DNA of 64,000 bases, taken from NCBI RefSeq assembly GCF_000004195.4, contig NC_030681.2:91085681-91149680 (forward strand). Reading direction: 5' to 3'. Under the pieces are notes generated by a model. It did not search any database. It was not told the origin of the DNA and worked only from the letters and a program-made list of their open reading frames with translations. A program made the position numbers and the translations under genes. Positions 42,511 through 54,384 of the stretch are shown here, piece by piece (position 1 is the stretch's first letter; each line of letters opens with the position of its first letter). This DNA is from Xenopus tropicalis. Taxonomy: Eukaryota > Chordata > Amphibia > Anura > Pipidae.

Positions 42511-43340
42511 CCCTAAACGAATGTTTCGATTTTGTTTATATATCCGTTACTTCTCACTGAAGTTTTTTATTCATTAACAAAAAATGAGATCTATAACACC
42601 TACATGATTTTGTTTTAAGAAATATAAACATAGTTTATTGTTGTGTGCAATACTTGTCATGTTCTAGGAACCCAAAGCAACCATCAGATGTTTGGTTTTA
42701 TTATTCTACCAATCCCAGGACAGTTGAGCATAACACTGGCTGGTTGTCCCTGTACAAAACTTAGATTATGTCTGTAAATCTCCAGTATGCATTTGATTTC
42801 TGTAATGTGCATCAAATTAGACATTCCTATGATCACTGTTCTTTATTTTTCCATTCGGAGTAGTTCTGTAATATGCTTTGTGTTGGCTGAGATTTGAAGA
42901 CCTAAAACAGTCCCATTACTAATAAAGTTTTAAAATTTTCTTCTTTTGATGTGTTGGCAGTTCCATTACACCATTCAGTTTCTAGGTAATTAAAATCCTA
43001 CATGATTAAGACTTGGCCCAATTGTACATCCTGCAATATTAGCTAAACATTTCCCTTAATGTGAGATGGTCTGTAACAAACACAATTAAGTTGCCTGTCT
43101 TCCCACATTCTATATAAAATTCAACAAAAACAAATCATATCCCCTGCAATTTCTTCATGAAAAAACAAATGTACTTAGTGGGGTGTGACCTTAATGGCTG
43201 AGAGGCATGTTCTAAATAGCTCAATCATAATTAGTCTATATAATGGCAGAGTTACCTAACCTGTTGTGTGTTTGCACCAGAACTCTCCCAAAAAGTTGCT
43301 TGAGACTCCAGCACAGCAGAGCTAGATAATGCTCACCCAG
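42511..43340. other. Unassigned
   Basis: AT-rich, no open frame of note and no recognised repeat. Confidence 0.35.
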
Positions 43341-43419
43341 TTTCTCTAGTAACGTTACCCACGGCGAGAAAACTATAAAAGGCTCTCTCCTGAATATAGC
43401 AGCTTGCAGCATATCTTTG
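43341..43419 (+). promoter_or_regulatory. Candidate TATA-box core promoter
   Basis: ACTATAAAAGGCTCTCTCCTG puts a canonical TATAAAAGG at 43374, followed about 30 bases on by GCAGCTTGCAGCATAT. Upstream lies ACGTTACCCACGGCGAG. No coding frame or splice donor I trust follows, so this could belong to an unseen transcript, a retroelement, or chance. Confidence 0.3.
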
Positions 43420-45805
43420 AAAGTTTTTGATAACCCAATGCGAAACTAATGATTTAAAGGTGCATTGTCTTTTCGGGTGTCAGTGGAATAATTGTGGAAA
43501 TCAAAGACATAATTTTTAACTTGGCATCTTCCTTGTTCAAGGGATCAAACTGCAACTTTAGCAATAATCTCTGATTTTTTTGGATCACCGTAGAAATTAG
43601 TTTAGGAAATTAGGAAAGGCCTTGTTGATCAAGTAAACAGTGTGCCCAGGTTTGCGGCTTCCCATACAATAAAGAGATGCAGCGTCAAAGTAAACATCAG
43701 TCGGCAATTGTTGAGCATACCTTGGGAAAACAGGTAACGGCATCTTGAGCTAAGACAGATGAGGAGGGAGCACACTGCAGGATTTGGACTCATGAAAAAG
43801 CAGTGCTAGCCCCATTGTGAAGTTTCTGAATTTTTGCTTGCATCTGTAGATAAACACCATGCCATTTTTGCACTTTTTAGGTAAGCACTGCCAATAGCTG
43901 GGGGAGCATGTCCATCAAAGAGGAGTAATGGAGTAACTATCAGACTTATTCTTGATGAGGTGATACTGTTAGAGACTCCCAAGGTCTGCAGTAGTTTGGC
44001 CTCTCCCATACCTCCCAGTAACCTGAATCTAGAAACAGGGTGAGCTCAGCTCTGAAGTAGCAGAAGTGCCAGATATTTGGATCAGGAGCACTTCTGTGGA
44101 AACATATGAAGTCAAGCTAGAACACAAATTCAGAGAAGCAAATAGAGGGTCAGGGCAGGCAGCAATTCAGAATTGCCAAACCGGCCATGAACTGCAAGAT
44201 AAAACCAAAAATCAATCATACAAATCAGGAACACTTATTGTCATCTTAGGAAAATTGCTAGGCGGTTAGTGCCTCTTTAAGCTCTGATTGCATGCATCAG
44301 GATATGCACATGCCTATAGTGGAATGTGTGTCAATGCACAGAACAGCGTCATGGGTGTAAACAACCGTAAAGACCAGTGGTAATGTTGGCTGATGCGCTT
44401 ACCAGGGGGAGAGCACCAGGATGCCTGACAGAAGGGTTGGAGCCATTCAAGTTGTGCCCCACATGTTTTGTAACTGCAGAGGGGTATATATTTATATTAC
44501 ACCATTATGCTCCAATGAGGAATATATACCTAAATATACATATATATACCTGTATTTAATTAAAACTGCCATGGACTTTATTTGCATTTAACTTGGATTT
44601 GAAGTCTAAACAGGGTACCTCTATACGCTTCAGTGCCAACATCTAAATCAATAAATACTAGAGATGAGAAAGCAACTGGGGAATACACTGTAGTGTGAAA
44701 TGAGACAATGGAAAGAAAGGTGAAAGAGTGGAAATGGTCACTGACATATTGCCTTATAAAGATATACAAATTTTATTATAAAATGATGATTTATTTGGTC
44801 AGTCATAGAAACTAAGTGGGAAAATTCCTTCAGGCAGTTACAAATTTCTTAAGGAAAATTGCCAAAACTGCCTTTTTTAAGAAAAAACTTTCTGTACATC
44901 ATGGTATATAAGCAATAACTCTGTTGTCGTGGAGATGCTTAATTTCCGCGTATTTATGGAAAGACTATGACATTTTTATGATTTGTTTATTGTTACACAA
45001 ACACCAAAGACATTTTAATCAGCACCAGAGACATTATTGCAATGTCACCTTTTTAATAGGGGAAAAATCAAGTTTATGTTCCAGAAAGACATGTTATATA
45101 GAGTACATACCAATATAATATACAGATGTCTGAACATGTTTATAAATCTTCATTATTCTTATGAGAGTGTCTGGCAAACAAAATGTGAGCATATGTATAT
45201 TATAGCATATATCTAATGATGGTCAGTGTAATACCACAGAATACATAGTTCCATTTGAAAGCATTTTAACTTAACATTTCATATTTAACTTAACAGTTAA
45301 TATTATTGCAAAAGGCAGACCAGAATGCAATATGTATAATGTACTGGGCAAATATGTGTAACCTGTAACTATCTGCACAAAAAATTTTGTTGCACAAACT
45401 GCCCTTTGTTGAACTTACTTTTAGAATTGCTAGCCATTTGTTCTTTGTTATGGTAAGGACACTTACATGGTAGTTCCTACATTAGAAAGTAAAATATGTA
45501 GAATTATTCCCCAATGGTCTTTAAGAGGACTTTGACCTAGCACCCTCTCTGTGTTTCAGTAAAGATAACCTTTGTTTTCTTTAGATAGTTTGTTATATAC
45601 TGTATAAGGGATAATGTAAACCATACTGCTTAGTATAATGTTTTTAGAAGTAAGGAGTTTCATGACCATATATATGCAAGAGGCCTCAGATGAGGCTTCC
45701 AGGTCATTGCTGACATCCTTATATACTTGTAATTCTTGTATTGAATGAAATAATTTGGTGTGGATGTTTTACAATACGTAAGGTTTTGTGGTTGAGCTAT
45801 GGCCT
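43420..45805. other. Unassigned
   Basis: No gene is supported. Open frames (43806-44009 minus; 44066-44269, 44377-44559 and 44924-45118 plus) show no domains. No repeat ends are recognised, except AT-rich microsatellite-like patches near 44530. Confidence 0.35.
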
Positions 45806-46154
45806 CTAAAGCTGGCCATACACGTGGCGATCTCACGATGTTTCGTACGACCGTCGGTCGCACGAAACATCGTCAGATCCGCCACACACCATTCAGGGCT
45901 GAATCGGCAGGTAAGGAGGTAGAAACAATAGGATTTCTACCTCCTTCTGCCGATTCAGCTCTGAAGGGAGAATTTTGGTCAGGCGCCTTCTATGGCGCCC
46001 GATCAAAATTTTCTAACTTGGCCGATCGGCGAGCCGACCGATTTCAGCAGCTTCCTGCGATATCGGTCGGCTCGCTGACATGCCATACACGCACCGATTA
46101 TCGTACGAAACGAGGTTTCGTACGATAATATCGGTGCGTGTATGGCCACCTTAA
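45806..46154. mobile_element. Hairpin-rich TTAA-type MITE (copy B)
   Basis: The ends TAAAGCTGGCCATACACG and CGTGTATGGCCACCTTAA are inverted, with an intact TTAA on the right. It has the same three stems as copy A. It carries GGCGCCTTCTATGGCGCC, a further small hairpin lost from or absent in copy A. Outside the central block the two copies differ at many positions. Confidence 0.87.
45898..45959. repeat. 62-base pre-miRNA-like hairpin in copy B
   Basis: Identical in every base to the hairpin in copy A at 35974-36035, including the loop CAATAGGA. Confidence 0.8.
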
Positions 46155-46401
46155 GCCCTGTCCACCAATGAGCTCTGAAGGGAAGTTTTTCAGAGAAATC
46201 TTTATTGGTTGGTATGCATGTCAAAGGAAAACGTAATCTTGTGTATATGTTAAACAGATATAATCAGCACCTTGAGGTAAAAAGAAATGTATCAGAATAA
46301 AACTTACAAATAAAATATTGTGGATAGTAGAATTTATTGGTAAGGGATTTGAATTACAACAATGATAAACCATAAAAGTGCTTTTAAGGATTATGTCTGA
46401 C

Positions 46402-46635
46402 AGGGAGATTAGTTACCCACAATACATCTCTGCAATTGCTTGTGACTAATCTCTCCAAAATGCTTTCCCACCAGTTATAATGTGAATCGCTGGTGGGAAG
46501 GCATGCGCATCACAAAATTGGCTGAAGTTTATTTGCGAGGAAACTTTGGGCAACTTAGAGCTATTTATGCCTTCCCATGATAGCAGAGATTTACAAGGGT
46601 AAACTAATCTACCCTTCGGACATAGCCTTACACAC
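46402..46635. mobile_element. Decayed GGGAGATTAGT-type MITE
   Basis: It starts GGGAGATTAGTTACCCAC, with CTAATCTCTCCAAAATGC, TCCCACCAGTTATAATGTG AATCGC and GAGGAAACTTTGGGCAAC in the order of a large frog foldback MITE. The right half is shortened and diverged. Confidence 0.55.
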
Positions 46636-48090
46636 AGTTCTGAACATTCTTACAGTAGAAAACCCCCAGCAGTGATAAAGGGGGACTTTTTGTTTACCTT
46701 TTTTTTCATTTGAACTTACTTGGGGTGCTGCAATCTAGAAACCAGAGACTGGGCTGAAATACAGGGTTACCTTTATTTTACTACGGGATGTTGGATACCC
46801 GAATTACTCAATGATAGCCTTAAGTTAAAAGAGAATCGCATCTCCTACCCAACAATAACGGGGTTGAATCCCCTATTTGGCTAAGCAGTGATTTTAGATC
46901 ACAAGGAAACTAGATTTTTGTTCTCTTTTGTGGCAACAATTTTGTAACAACAGTTTCAGTTTTTTATTTCCCTTCCACTGACTTCACAGTGCTGGGAGCG
47001 TTGAGTCATAACGGCTACTTTGTAAGCTGAAACTTTGTATCGAATCTAAGGTGATGGTTTAACTCTGAGCAGCCTTATATCGTGTTACAGTTCTCTTCTG
47101 TGTTGCATTTCACCTTACGCGTTTTTAATGGGGTTTTGTCCCTGATAAACTACACATTTTTTTAAAAATTCAGTAATAAAAGTTAAGTTTTAAGTCTCCT
47201 ACCATACCTGATCAAGGAATTTACCTGATAACTATTTTTCTTTGGGGGTTTACGGTGCAGTGTTCTGAAGTCTATATAGGGATAACCCTTTGTGAGTGTA
47301 TTCCTGTTTCTCTCTCATTTGTTACATATTTTTACTTCAGTTGCCCGTTACCCTTATACTCTTATTATTCTCATATATAGTTAGTGTGGATGGTGCTAGC
47401 TCTCTCCAATTTTGAACTTACCTATGGGTTTGTCTGAAGGAACTGTATAAGTTCCTGTTGCAATATTATTCCGCCTTTTAACTCAGCTTAAAGTCTATAA
47501 CTAAGCAAGCATTGACTGGCTAGCCTCATGTTTATAGTTGAATAATTTACATTTTTGAATAAGGTTCTTATTCAAATTTATTGCTCCTAAACCCACTCCC
47601 TGACAATTTTCAGCATGGTGCTTAAAAACCATATAGCCATGCTTGTTATTGGAAAGTTCATCAAGATCTCAGCTTACTTGAAAGCATTTATTCAAAAAAT
47701 ATTTTGTATTGCCCACAAAAAAAGTATTATTTTTTTCAAAATTATAATGTCATGTTTCAATTGTACGTCTGCATATTAGTCCAGATATGTTGCTTTATAA
47801 AATGTAAATTATTTTAGACAATAAATTGTTATTAAAGTCAATCAGTCTGCTTATATTAACTTTTGTTTGCATTACATACTGTTGCGCAAACAAATTTGTC
47901 AGAATTTAAGATCTAGTTGCAGAAATGTAATTTGCTTTAAGAAATGCTTAATTATTAACAACAAAGTTATAATGAAAGTAAATGAATGGGCTATTAATGT
48001 CAGAGCCATGATTGTTGACAAAGGTGCCACTACATCATGACGTTTTTGACAAGAATGGTTAATACAGAATTGAGTTGCAGAGATTTGCTT
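46636..48090. other. Unassigned
   Basis: No gene or repeat end is recognised in about 1.4 kb of AT-rich sequence. Confidence 0.35.
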
Positions 48091-48094
48091 AATT

Positions 48095-48215
48095 GATTTG
48101 CACACAGCTCTGACCTTAACCCAACTGAACACCTGTTGAATGAATTGGAATTCCCATGCAATCCAGGCCTGATACCCAACATCATTGCCAACCTTCTTAT
48201 GTATAAATAGATCAA
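48095..48215 (+). pseudogene. Relic of a Tc1/mariner-type transposase
   Basis: One plus-strand frame reads HSSDLNPTEHLLNELE and then continues to GLIPNIIANLL before a stop. Tc1-type transposases carry the catalytic third acidic residue in a PDLNPIEHLWDELE-like block, so the E in NPTEHL is the remnant of the DDE catalytic Glu. The preceding Pro and the Trp are changed, and nothing upstream or downstream is readable. It is a short decayed fragment. Confidence 0.6.
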
Positions 48216-49004
48216 ACACCACCTAAACTGTTCAAGTAGTAAAACCTGGTTTAGTAGAAAATAGACAACCAACTACATGTAAATACTCTTGGTTCTGAAA
48301 TATGAGTTATTGCAATGAGATACAGTTCTCCTCACTTGTTACTGAGAATGGTGCATCAGTGGTTTCTCTAAAAATAATTTAAATTATCTTAAATTATCTC
48401 ATTCAAATTTTACCTAAGAATGCAGCTATTAACTGTGCGTGCCAGGTGTTAGGTAATGCTAGGTGAATGCAGTCACAATGGTTGTACCCTAAGCCAATTC
48501 TCCTTTTAGAAAAAAACTGGTGAAGTTGTTTTACAGCTCAGCTATCTTACCTTTCTATCCCTTTTCTTATCCCTGGGTAAGAATAAGGAAATATTACACT
48601 ATTGCGCATTTGCAAGCCTAAGGGACAGATTTACTAATGTTCATATTTTGTTTTCATGAATCATGTATCAAATCATGTATTTTACTAATTACTTGAAAAC
48701 AAAAAAAAAAGTGAAAAAACCATGGAAAACACTATTACAAAACTCCGCTATCTAAAAGCTGGCAAGGTCATGTAAAAGTCAATGGGAGCTGTCCCAGACA
48801 AATTATAACAATCTTTATTTAATTTGTGGTTTTAAAACAAGGATTTTGAGGTTTTTGTATTTGGGTTCAGGTTCTTTTTTAAATGAATTACTTGGTATTT
48901 GTGATTTTAGTGCAAATGTGTTCTTTCAATGTTTCAAAAACCAGTAAAACAACTGAAGTCAGAATGCTGATAAATGGGTCTCTCAGTTTTACTTGTATGT
49001 GATA
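48216..49004. other. Unassigned, with a MITE-like end
   Basis: AGGGACAGATTTACTAATGTTC near 48621 is the left end of a TWA-type MITE; its right end is not recognised. No gene. Confidence 0.4.
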
Positions 49005-49223
49005 GATACTTCTTGCAAAAATTTGCTGCACGGAAAAAATTTCAGTGTGCATCAAAATTGGGCACGGTCGCGCCAAAAAAGGGACGTGATCGCGCAAAAA
49101 AAGACTTGGGCGACAAAAAAAATGCGACAAATGCGTTTTGCTAATTTTTCGCTGTTTCGTGGAATTTCTTGCCGTTTCACAAATTTTATGGCAAAGTGAA
49201 AAGGGCCAGATTCGCTCATCATT
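49005..49223. mobile_element. Right part of a TAGTGATGAGCGAA-type hAT MITE
   Basis: The body has GGGCACGGTCGCGCC and TTGCCGTTTCACAAATTTTATGGC and the end is CCAGATTCGCTCATCATTA. The left terminus is missing and no TSD is seen. Confidence 0.65.
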
Positions 49224-49680
49224 AATCCTTGTGATAAATTAGGCTGTCACTATAACTTTAGGCCTAGGAGAACTAATTCCAGCAAGTTTGCAGTAACAAG
49301 AATTGGCTATATGCAGAGTGTTTTTGAGTCGTGATGACAAGTAGGGAATATGGTTTGGAGTGCCATAGACCTTATATAAAACTGTAATGGTAAGCACAAA
49401 TGATACAGTTATTTCTATGGCAAATGTATGGCTCATGTTCTCATGCACTTACCATCACTATAAAAAGTAAGATAATATTAAAAGGAAAGATAAATTGTGT
49501 AAAAAAGTGAAATAATGCTAATGGGGTAGTGGATTACACCTTGAGAAGGGTCCAAAAACATGTTGTGTAATCCATTACTCCATTAAAATTATTGCAGTTC
49601 TAGATTTCACTTCCCTTTAATGTTTTTATTATGTCTCTCTGTCATAGTAACTTGCTTTAATTAATGTTTCGTTGATTTTT

Positions 49681-49780
49681 TAGTAGACTTAAGGTATGAA
49701 GATCCAAATTACGGAAAGACCCCTTATCCAGAATACCCTTGGTCCTGAGCATTCTGGATAATGGGTCCTATACTTGTATA
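49681..49780. mobile_element. Half of an ACAGGTATGGGATCC-type element
   Basis: AGTAGACTTAAGGTATGAAG ATCC, AAAGACCCCTTATCCAG and CATTCTGGATAATGGGTCCT ATAC form the right half only. Confidence 0.65.
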
Positions 49781-50796
49781 TATAATAGGCAATAGGCAGT
49801 GGTTACTGGTAAAGAGGCGAAATATCACAAAAATCTGAACACATAAAAGGCTTTAATCTACCAACATTTTTATTTTTATGTTTAATAATCTTTAGTCTAA
49901 ATATGGTAAAAGCAAGTATTTTGTTATGTTTACACATACTGTATATGGTAGTATATTGCTCAAATTTGAACTGCCCCAAAAAACCCATTTCCTATTGGAC
50001 ATACTGTTCTTGGACTGGTCTAAGCTGCTGGATCAAAAATGACTTGAGCCCTGTCTATTATTTGGTCAAGCATCTGTTAAAAATTTAACTGATTTTTTCA
50101 ATTAGAAATCTGATAGAAGCATAAGATGCAGACAACTTTCCGGTTAATTAACTCTAAGAAATAACATATGCTAATTTCAGAAAACAATGTAGATATAAAA
50201 GATTGCATAGAACACTACATCAATAGCCCTAAGTGTAAATCCTTTTTTATGTACTAGTGAAGCAATGCTTTTAATAAACTTTTTGTCACAAGCTACTGGG
50301 CGGAGAATCCATTGGCAGGATTTAGTACTGAATACTTCCCTGTGTGTCCTTAGAAGAAACACATAACATATTATTTTCAGATGTGACAATATGCAACAGA
50401 ACAATAAGGGGCTGCGACCTCAAACCATTTTTAAATGAATATTCATTAAAAAAGCACACTTGTAGTAAATAAATAAATCATTTTAAAATATGTATAATGA
50501 ATTGAACTAAGAGAAATATTTAGAAAACTTGGCTAGCCACCAACTACTAACCCCAAACATAACTGAACTTATTCAGTTAGGTGTTAGCTGAAAATCACAG
50601 CAGTGTGATCCAGTCACAGTGGTATCATTGAGACAGGTGTTACATGGCTGGAAGTGGGAATTGTTTTAAAACCCACTGGGGTACGGTATGTTAACATCAT
50701 GTTTGACTACAATAAATTTGATGGATGGTTATTCAAGTTTGGCTTGAATGGCTTCCTGCATGCATCTTTCAAACCAGCTGTCCTTTCAGTCAAAAC
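49781..50796. other. Unassigned
   Basis: No gene or recognised repeat. Confidence 0.35.
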
Positions 50797-51700
50797 TTAA
50801 TACACAAATGTATCACACAATCTTTCTCACTTTAGTTAGGGTTAGCTTCCACTAATTCAACAAGCACTCTAGCAGCCAAAGGGTTAAACTACAGTCAAAC
50901 ACACTCTCCTGCTAGCAGTCAACTAGTTAATTTGCACAGACAACTTCCCCCCTACTCAATACACACACAGCTAAGCAGTTAATATATTTGAGGCCCAAAG
51001 ATTTATACAAGGTATGTGGGGATCTTTATAGAGGCAAAGGATGTAACTTATTAAATGTTATATTTAATATTACAATAGTAAACAGTGCATTTATAAAGAT
51101 ATTACAAAAAGAGACATACACATGTAAACAGTAAATAAATTAAAAGGGAATGAAACACAGAGAAACCCTATGTACGTTACCAAGTTAGGAATTTCCTGTG
51201 TCCTCCTGAGGCAGAGAGTTTGAAAACCTGAGCACACACCCCAACGGAATTGGAACCTCACGTATGAGCTAATGAGTACCTGGGTCTGTTGCCCTTTTAT
51301 CCCCTGCTGGGACCCTTCCTCATTACCGTATGCATGAGGGGGCAGTGTCTCGGAACTTGTCCCTTGGGACCCCCTGTAGAGAGCTTGCAATTTTCAGGCC
51401 AGTTGCTGTCATACAATATTGGCATTTGCCAGTACCCAATATTATTATGAAAGTATGGGCTTGCTTTAACCCATATGTCGGTGATCAGAATGATACCAAA
51501 CATGAGGGGTGTCTCATGTTCCAGTCCCCAGAAACTATCCCTCCTAACTGGTGGGTTTAGGCAGTCCCTGTTTGGTATCATTAGGAAGCATGTGACCTCT
51601 TCATAACCAAAATGTGATTTATGAGGATGTCACCTCTAAAGCAAAGGAGATATGGATCCCTTTTTATAATCCATATTTTCTCATAGCTGTTCCCTGTTGT
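50797..51700 (-). mobile_element. LTR retrotransposon LTR, minus-strand copy
   Basis: The reverse complement aligns with 31720-32633 from the GAGAAAATATGGATTATA region to the AAGCTAACCCTAACTA region. Shared landmarks include the TATA-like GGGATAAAAGGGC (51290-51304 as read in reverse), ACAGGGGGTCCCA, AACTTGGTAACGTACATAG and CTAGTTGACTGCTAGCAGG. No primer-binding-site-like sequence follows, so it is probably a solo LTR or fragment. Confidence 0.65.
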
Positions 51701-51922
51701 TACTGCTTGGTAAAGACAACACCTATCCGTTCATAAATAGACATGTCCATTTTCAACAAAATACAGGTAGACAATAATTCCAGACTAAGTAGACCCCATT
51801 ATTCCAGACTAGGTAGACCACAAACCCAGGGATAAAACTCTTCATAGTTCCAATTCTGGGAAAAATTCTGCTTAATTAGAACTTAATGGAACATTGCCTG
51901 GTAAGTGGAATCCCTTAGGCCA
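51701..51922. other. Unassigned
   Basis: A short word (ATTCCAGACTAAGTAGACC / ATTCCAGACTAGGTAGACC) is repeated in tandem near 51777-51821. Nothing else. Confidence 0.35.
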
Positions 51923-52195
51923 ATGATTCTTAACCAGTGGCTCGTGAGCAACATATTGTTCACAAACACATTGGATGTTGCTCCCAGTGACCTCAAAGAA
52001 GGTGCTTATATTTGGATTCCTGGCTTGAAGGCAATGTTAAGTTGCATCAAAAGCATGTGTACTGCCAAACAAAATCTCCTGTAGGCTGCCAGTCCACATA
52101 GGGGTACCAGTAACTAATCACAACGAAGATTTGGCACCTGCAGAAACCTTTTGCATGCTTTCGTTACATTTGAATGTGGCTCATGGTTGCAGAAA
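51923..52195 (+). mobile_element. Diverged second copy of the 16.3-kb hAT element
   Basis: TTCTTAACCAGTGGCTCGTG AGCAACATATTG, TTGGATGTTGCTCCCAGTG, TGGATTCCTGG and TTTGAATGTGGCTCATGG align in order with 16333-16620. The termini and TSD have decayed. Confidence 0.65.
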
Positions 52196-52554
52196 ACAAT
52201 GCAAGCTAAAAGAAGTGGATCCACTTGCAAATCCATTCCCTTCCATATGCCTGTGTATCTGCACTGAATAGTACAGTTTCTGTTTGAGCTTAAACTTTAA
52301 ACTCAAATTTTGATCAATCTGCCCTTAAATTGACATATACACTGCATGGAGTAATTCAGCCTCTATAGTCATCATAAGAGAAGTAGACACCGAAATTACA
52401 CTAAACTGTGTGATGACTGTTGCATCATGTATGCATTGCTACAGCTGATGGATAACAACAGAAAGGGAAGTTAAATTGCAAGCGCCTTATTTCTAGAGAA
52501 AACTACACCAACCCCGACTGTCTAACCTCATAGTTCTTCCATCTTCCATCCCCT
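52196..52554. other. Unassigned
   Basis: No supported feature. Confidence 0.3.
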
Positions 52555-52691
52555 TTACCAGTTTAGTTGCAGTCTCTGCACTCTCTCCAGCTCATTAATA
52601 TTCTTCTTAAGGACTGGAGCCCAAAACCGCAGTATATACTCAAGGTGAGGCCTTACCAGGGACCTATAAAGACGCAAAATTATATTTTCAT
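52555..52691 (-). pseudogene. CR1-like LINE ORF2 fragment
   Basis: The minus-strand frame ends [20 protein letters not shown] then [15 protein letters not shown]. The LVRPHLEY...F/W.P...K.I..LE.VQR pattern is the well-known block downstream of the reverse transcriptase core in CR1-group and related LINEs. Only about 44 residues are readable, and there is no RT active site. It is a small internal fragment. Confidence 0.75.
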
Positions 52692-53512
52692 TTGACAGAA
52701 GGTTAAACAAAAAGAAACTAAAAAAAATACAACAAATTATTTTGAATAACACCTCAAGCAAAACTAACCACAGTTCTGACAGCTGCATTGAAAATATTGC
52801 TTTTAATTTAATAGTTTTATTCAAACCATTGCAAATAATGGTGCATTGATTAATGGTTACAATGCTAATTTTGCAACTCTAACCATTTTTTAAAGATGTA
52901 TATTAATTATATTTTGTGTTTCAGATAAAACTGAAATTTTTGGATTCAACATAATCTTCATAGGATGCATATCTTGGACAGTTGTCTTTTACTCAATTTA
53001 GAATGTTTGAAAAATTCTGGCAAAGGGTATTTGTAATGTATGATCAGTCTCCAAGAAATAATTATTAACTGTTGCAAAGCATTCTATCGCATGACTACCT
53101 TCAGCTGAACCTGCACATGAAAATGTTAAGATGATACATAAAAGAACCATATGCTCAGAATTCATTAATTGTATGTTATCTTCCAATTAAATTTGGGACA
53201 CGACTAACAAATTACAGATGTGACTTTATAAAAGTGAATAACTGAATATCACACTGAAAAAAACACAATTATTCTGTGCTGCTGGCTTGGCTTTGGAATA
53301 TTCAACCACCACCGTGTCTGGCATAAATATTGAAGAATAACTTTTTTTTAAAATGGAAGCATTTTAATGGGATATTTAGCTAGATATCAAAGTATTGGCT
53401 AAGCAATCCACTGCATATCCTGTTTGTGATTTTAGACAGTCACTTGTATGCAGTAAAATAGTAAAACATCTTTAAAAACAACTTTCATTCAGTGTACACT
53501 ATGGGGGCTATT
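52692..53512. other. Unassigned
   Basis: No supported gene or repeat. Confidence 0.3.
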
Positions 53513-54384
53513 TACTTACGGCCTGATTTTTTTTCTGATTCAATTTTTTAGTGCTAAAAGTCGTTGATAAAAAGTTCCGAATCCAAAAATATGCCATCTA
53601 AAACTTCTGGAGATCATGTGGAATTAAAGGGCAGATGTCCCTTCCCTGAAAGATCTTTAGAGATTTTCAGATTTTTTATGCTGGTTTTTGTGCGACACTT
53701 CAAAAGATTCACAGTTTTTGTGCGACAAGTTTTCACGAGTTTTCTGAAACTTTTCATGATAAAAATGTTATCACTTCTTATTTTTTGCAACACCATTCAC
53801 TAAAAGGACACGAGACAAAATTTAGACGCAATGCTGTTTGCGTTATTTAACTCGCAATGAGTTTTGTTTGTTTTGTTTGTTTTGTTTTGTTATGTTTTTC
53901 TTGCATTATTTTCTGCACGCGATATATTTCGCCACATGCTATATTACCGCGCAATTTTACGCACGTAACCATTACTTGCATTAATTACAAAATACTGTTC
54001 TGATAATTATCATTTCCCTGATGCATCACTCTAGGGCCAACACATACTTGAAAAAATCCCACTGCAAAGTCCATATTGTGTTGCCAAAAGCTCATAAACC
54101 ACAATTTTCTTTACGTACGGCCTGCCCCAATTAGGTGTTAATCTTCCCACAGACTAATATGATATTTAGCGTGTTAACACTTTATATGTGTTTGTGAATC
54201 ATGCGTTAGGATTATTTCTATGCGCAAATTAACGCAATGCATTAAAAATAATGCATTGCAGTAGCGCGCCATTTAACGCATGCGATATGCGTTTTAACGC
54301 ATGCAAAATTACTTTGACGAATCGGACGTTATTTATCGCATGCTTTTTAACGCAAAAAAAAATGCGATTAGTGAATCAACCCCT
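53513..54384. mobile_element. Cluster of nested TWA-type MITE fragments
   Basis: It starts GGGCTATTTACTTACGG and ends GCGATTAGTGAATCAACCCC. The interior has a (TTTTGTTTG)n-like patch at 53860-53893 and a run of TTTAACGCATGCGATATGCG words between 54270 and 54350 that can pair with each other. At least two elements appear merged; internal boundaries are unclear. Confidence 0.5.
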
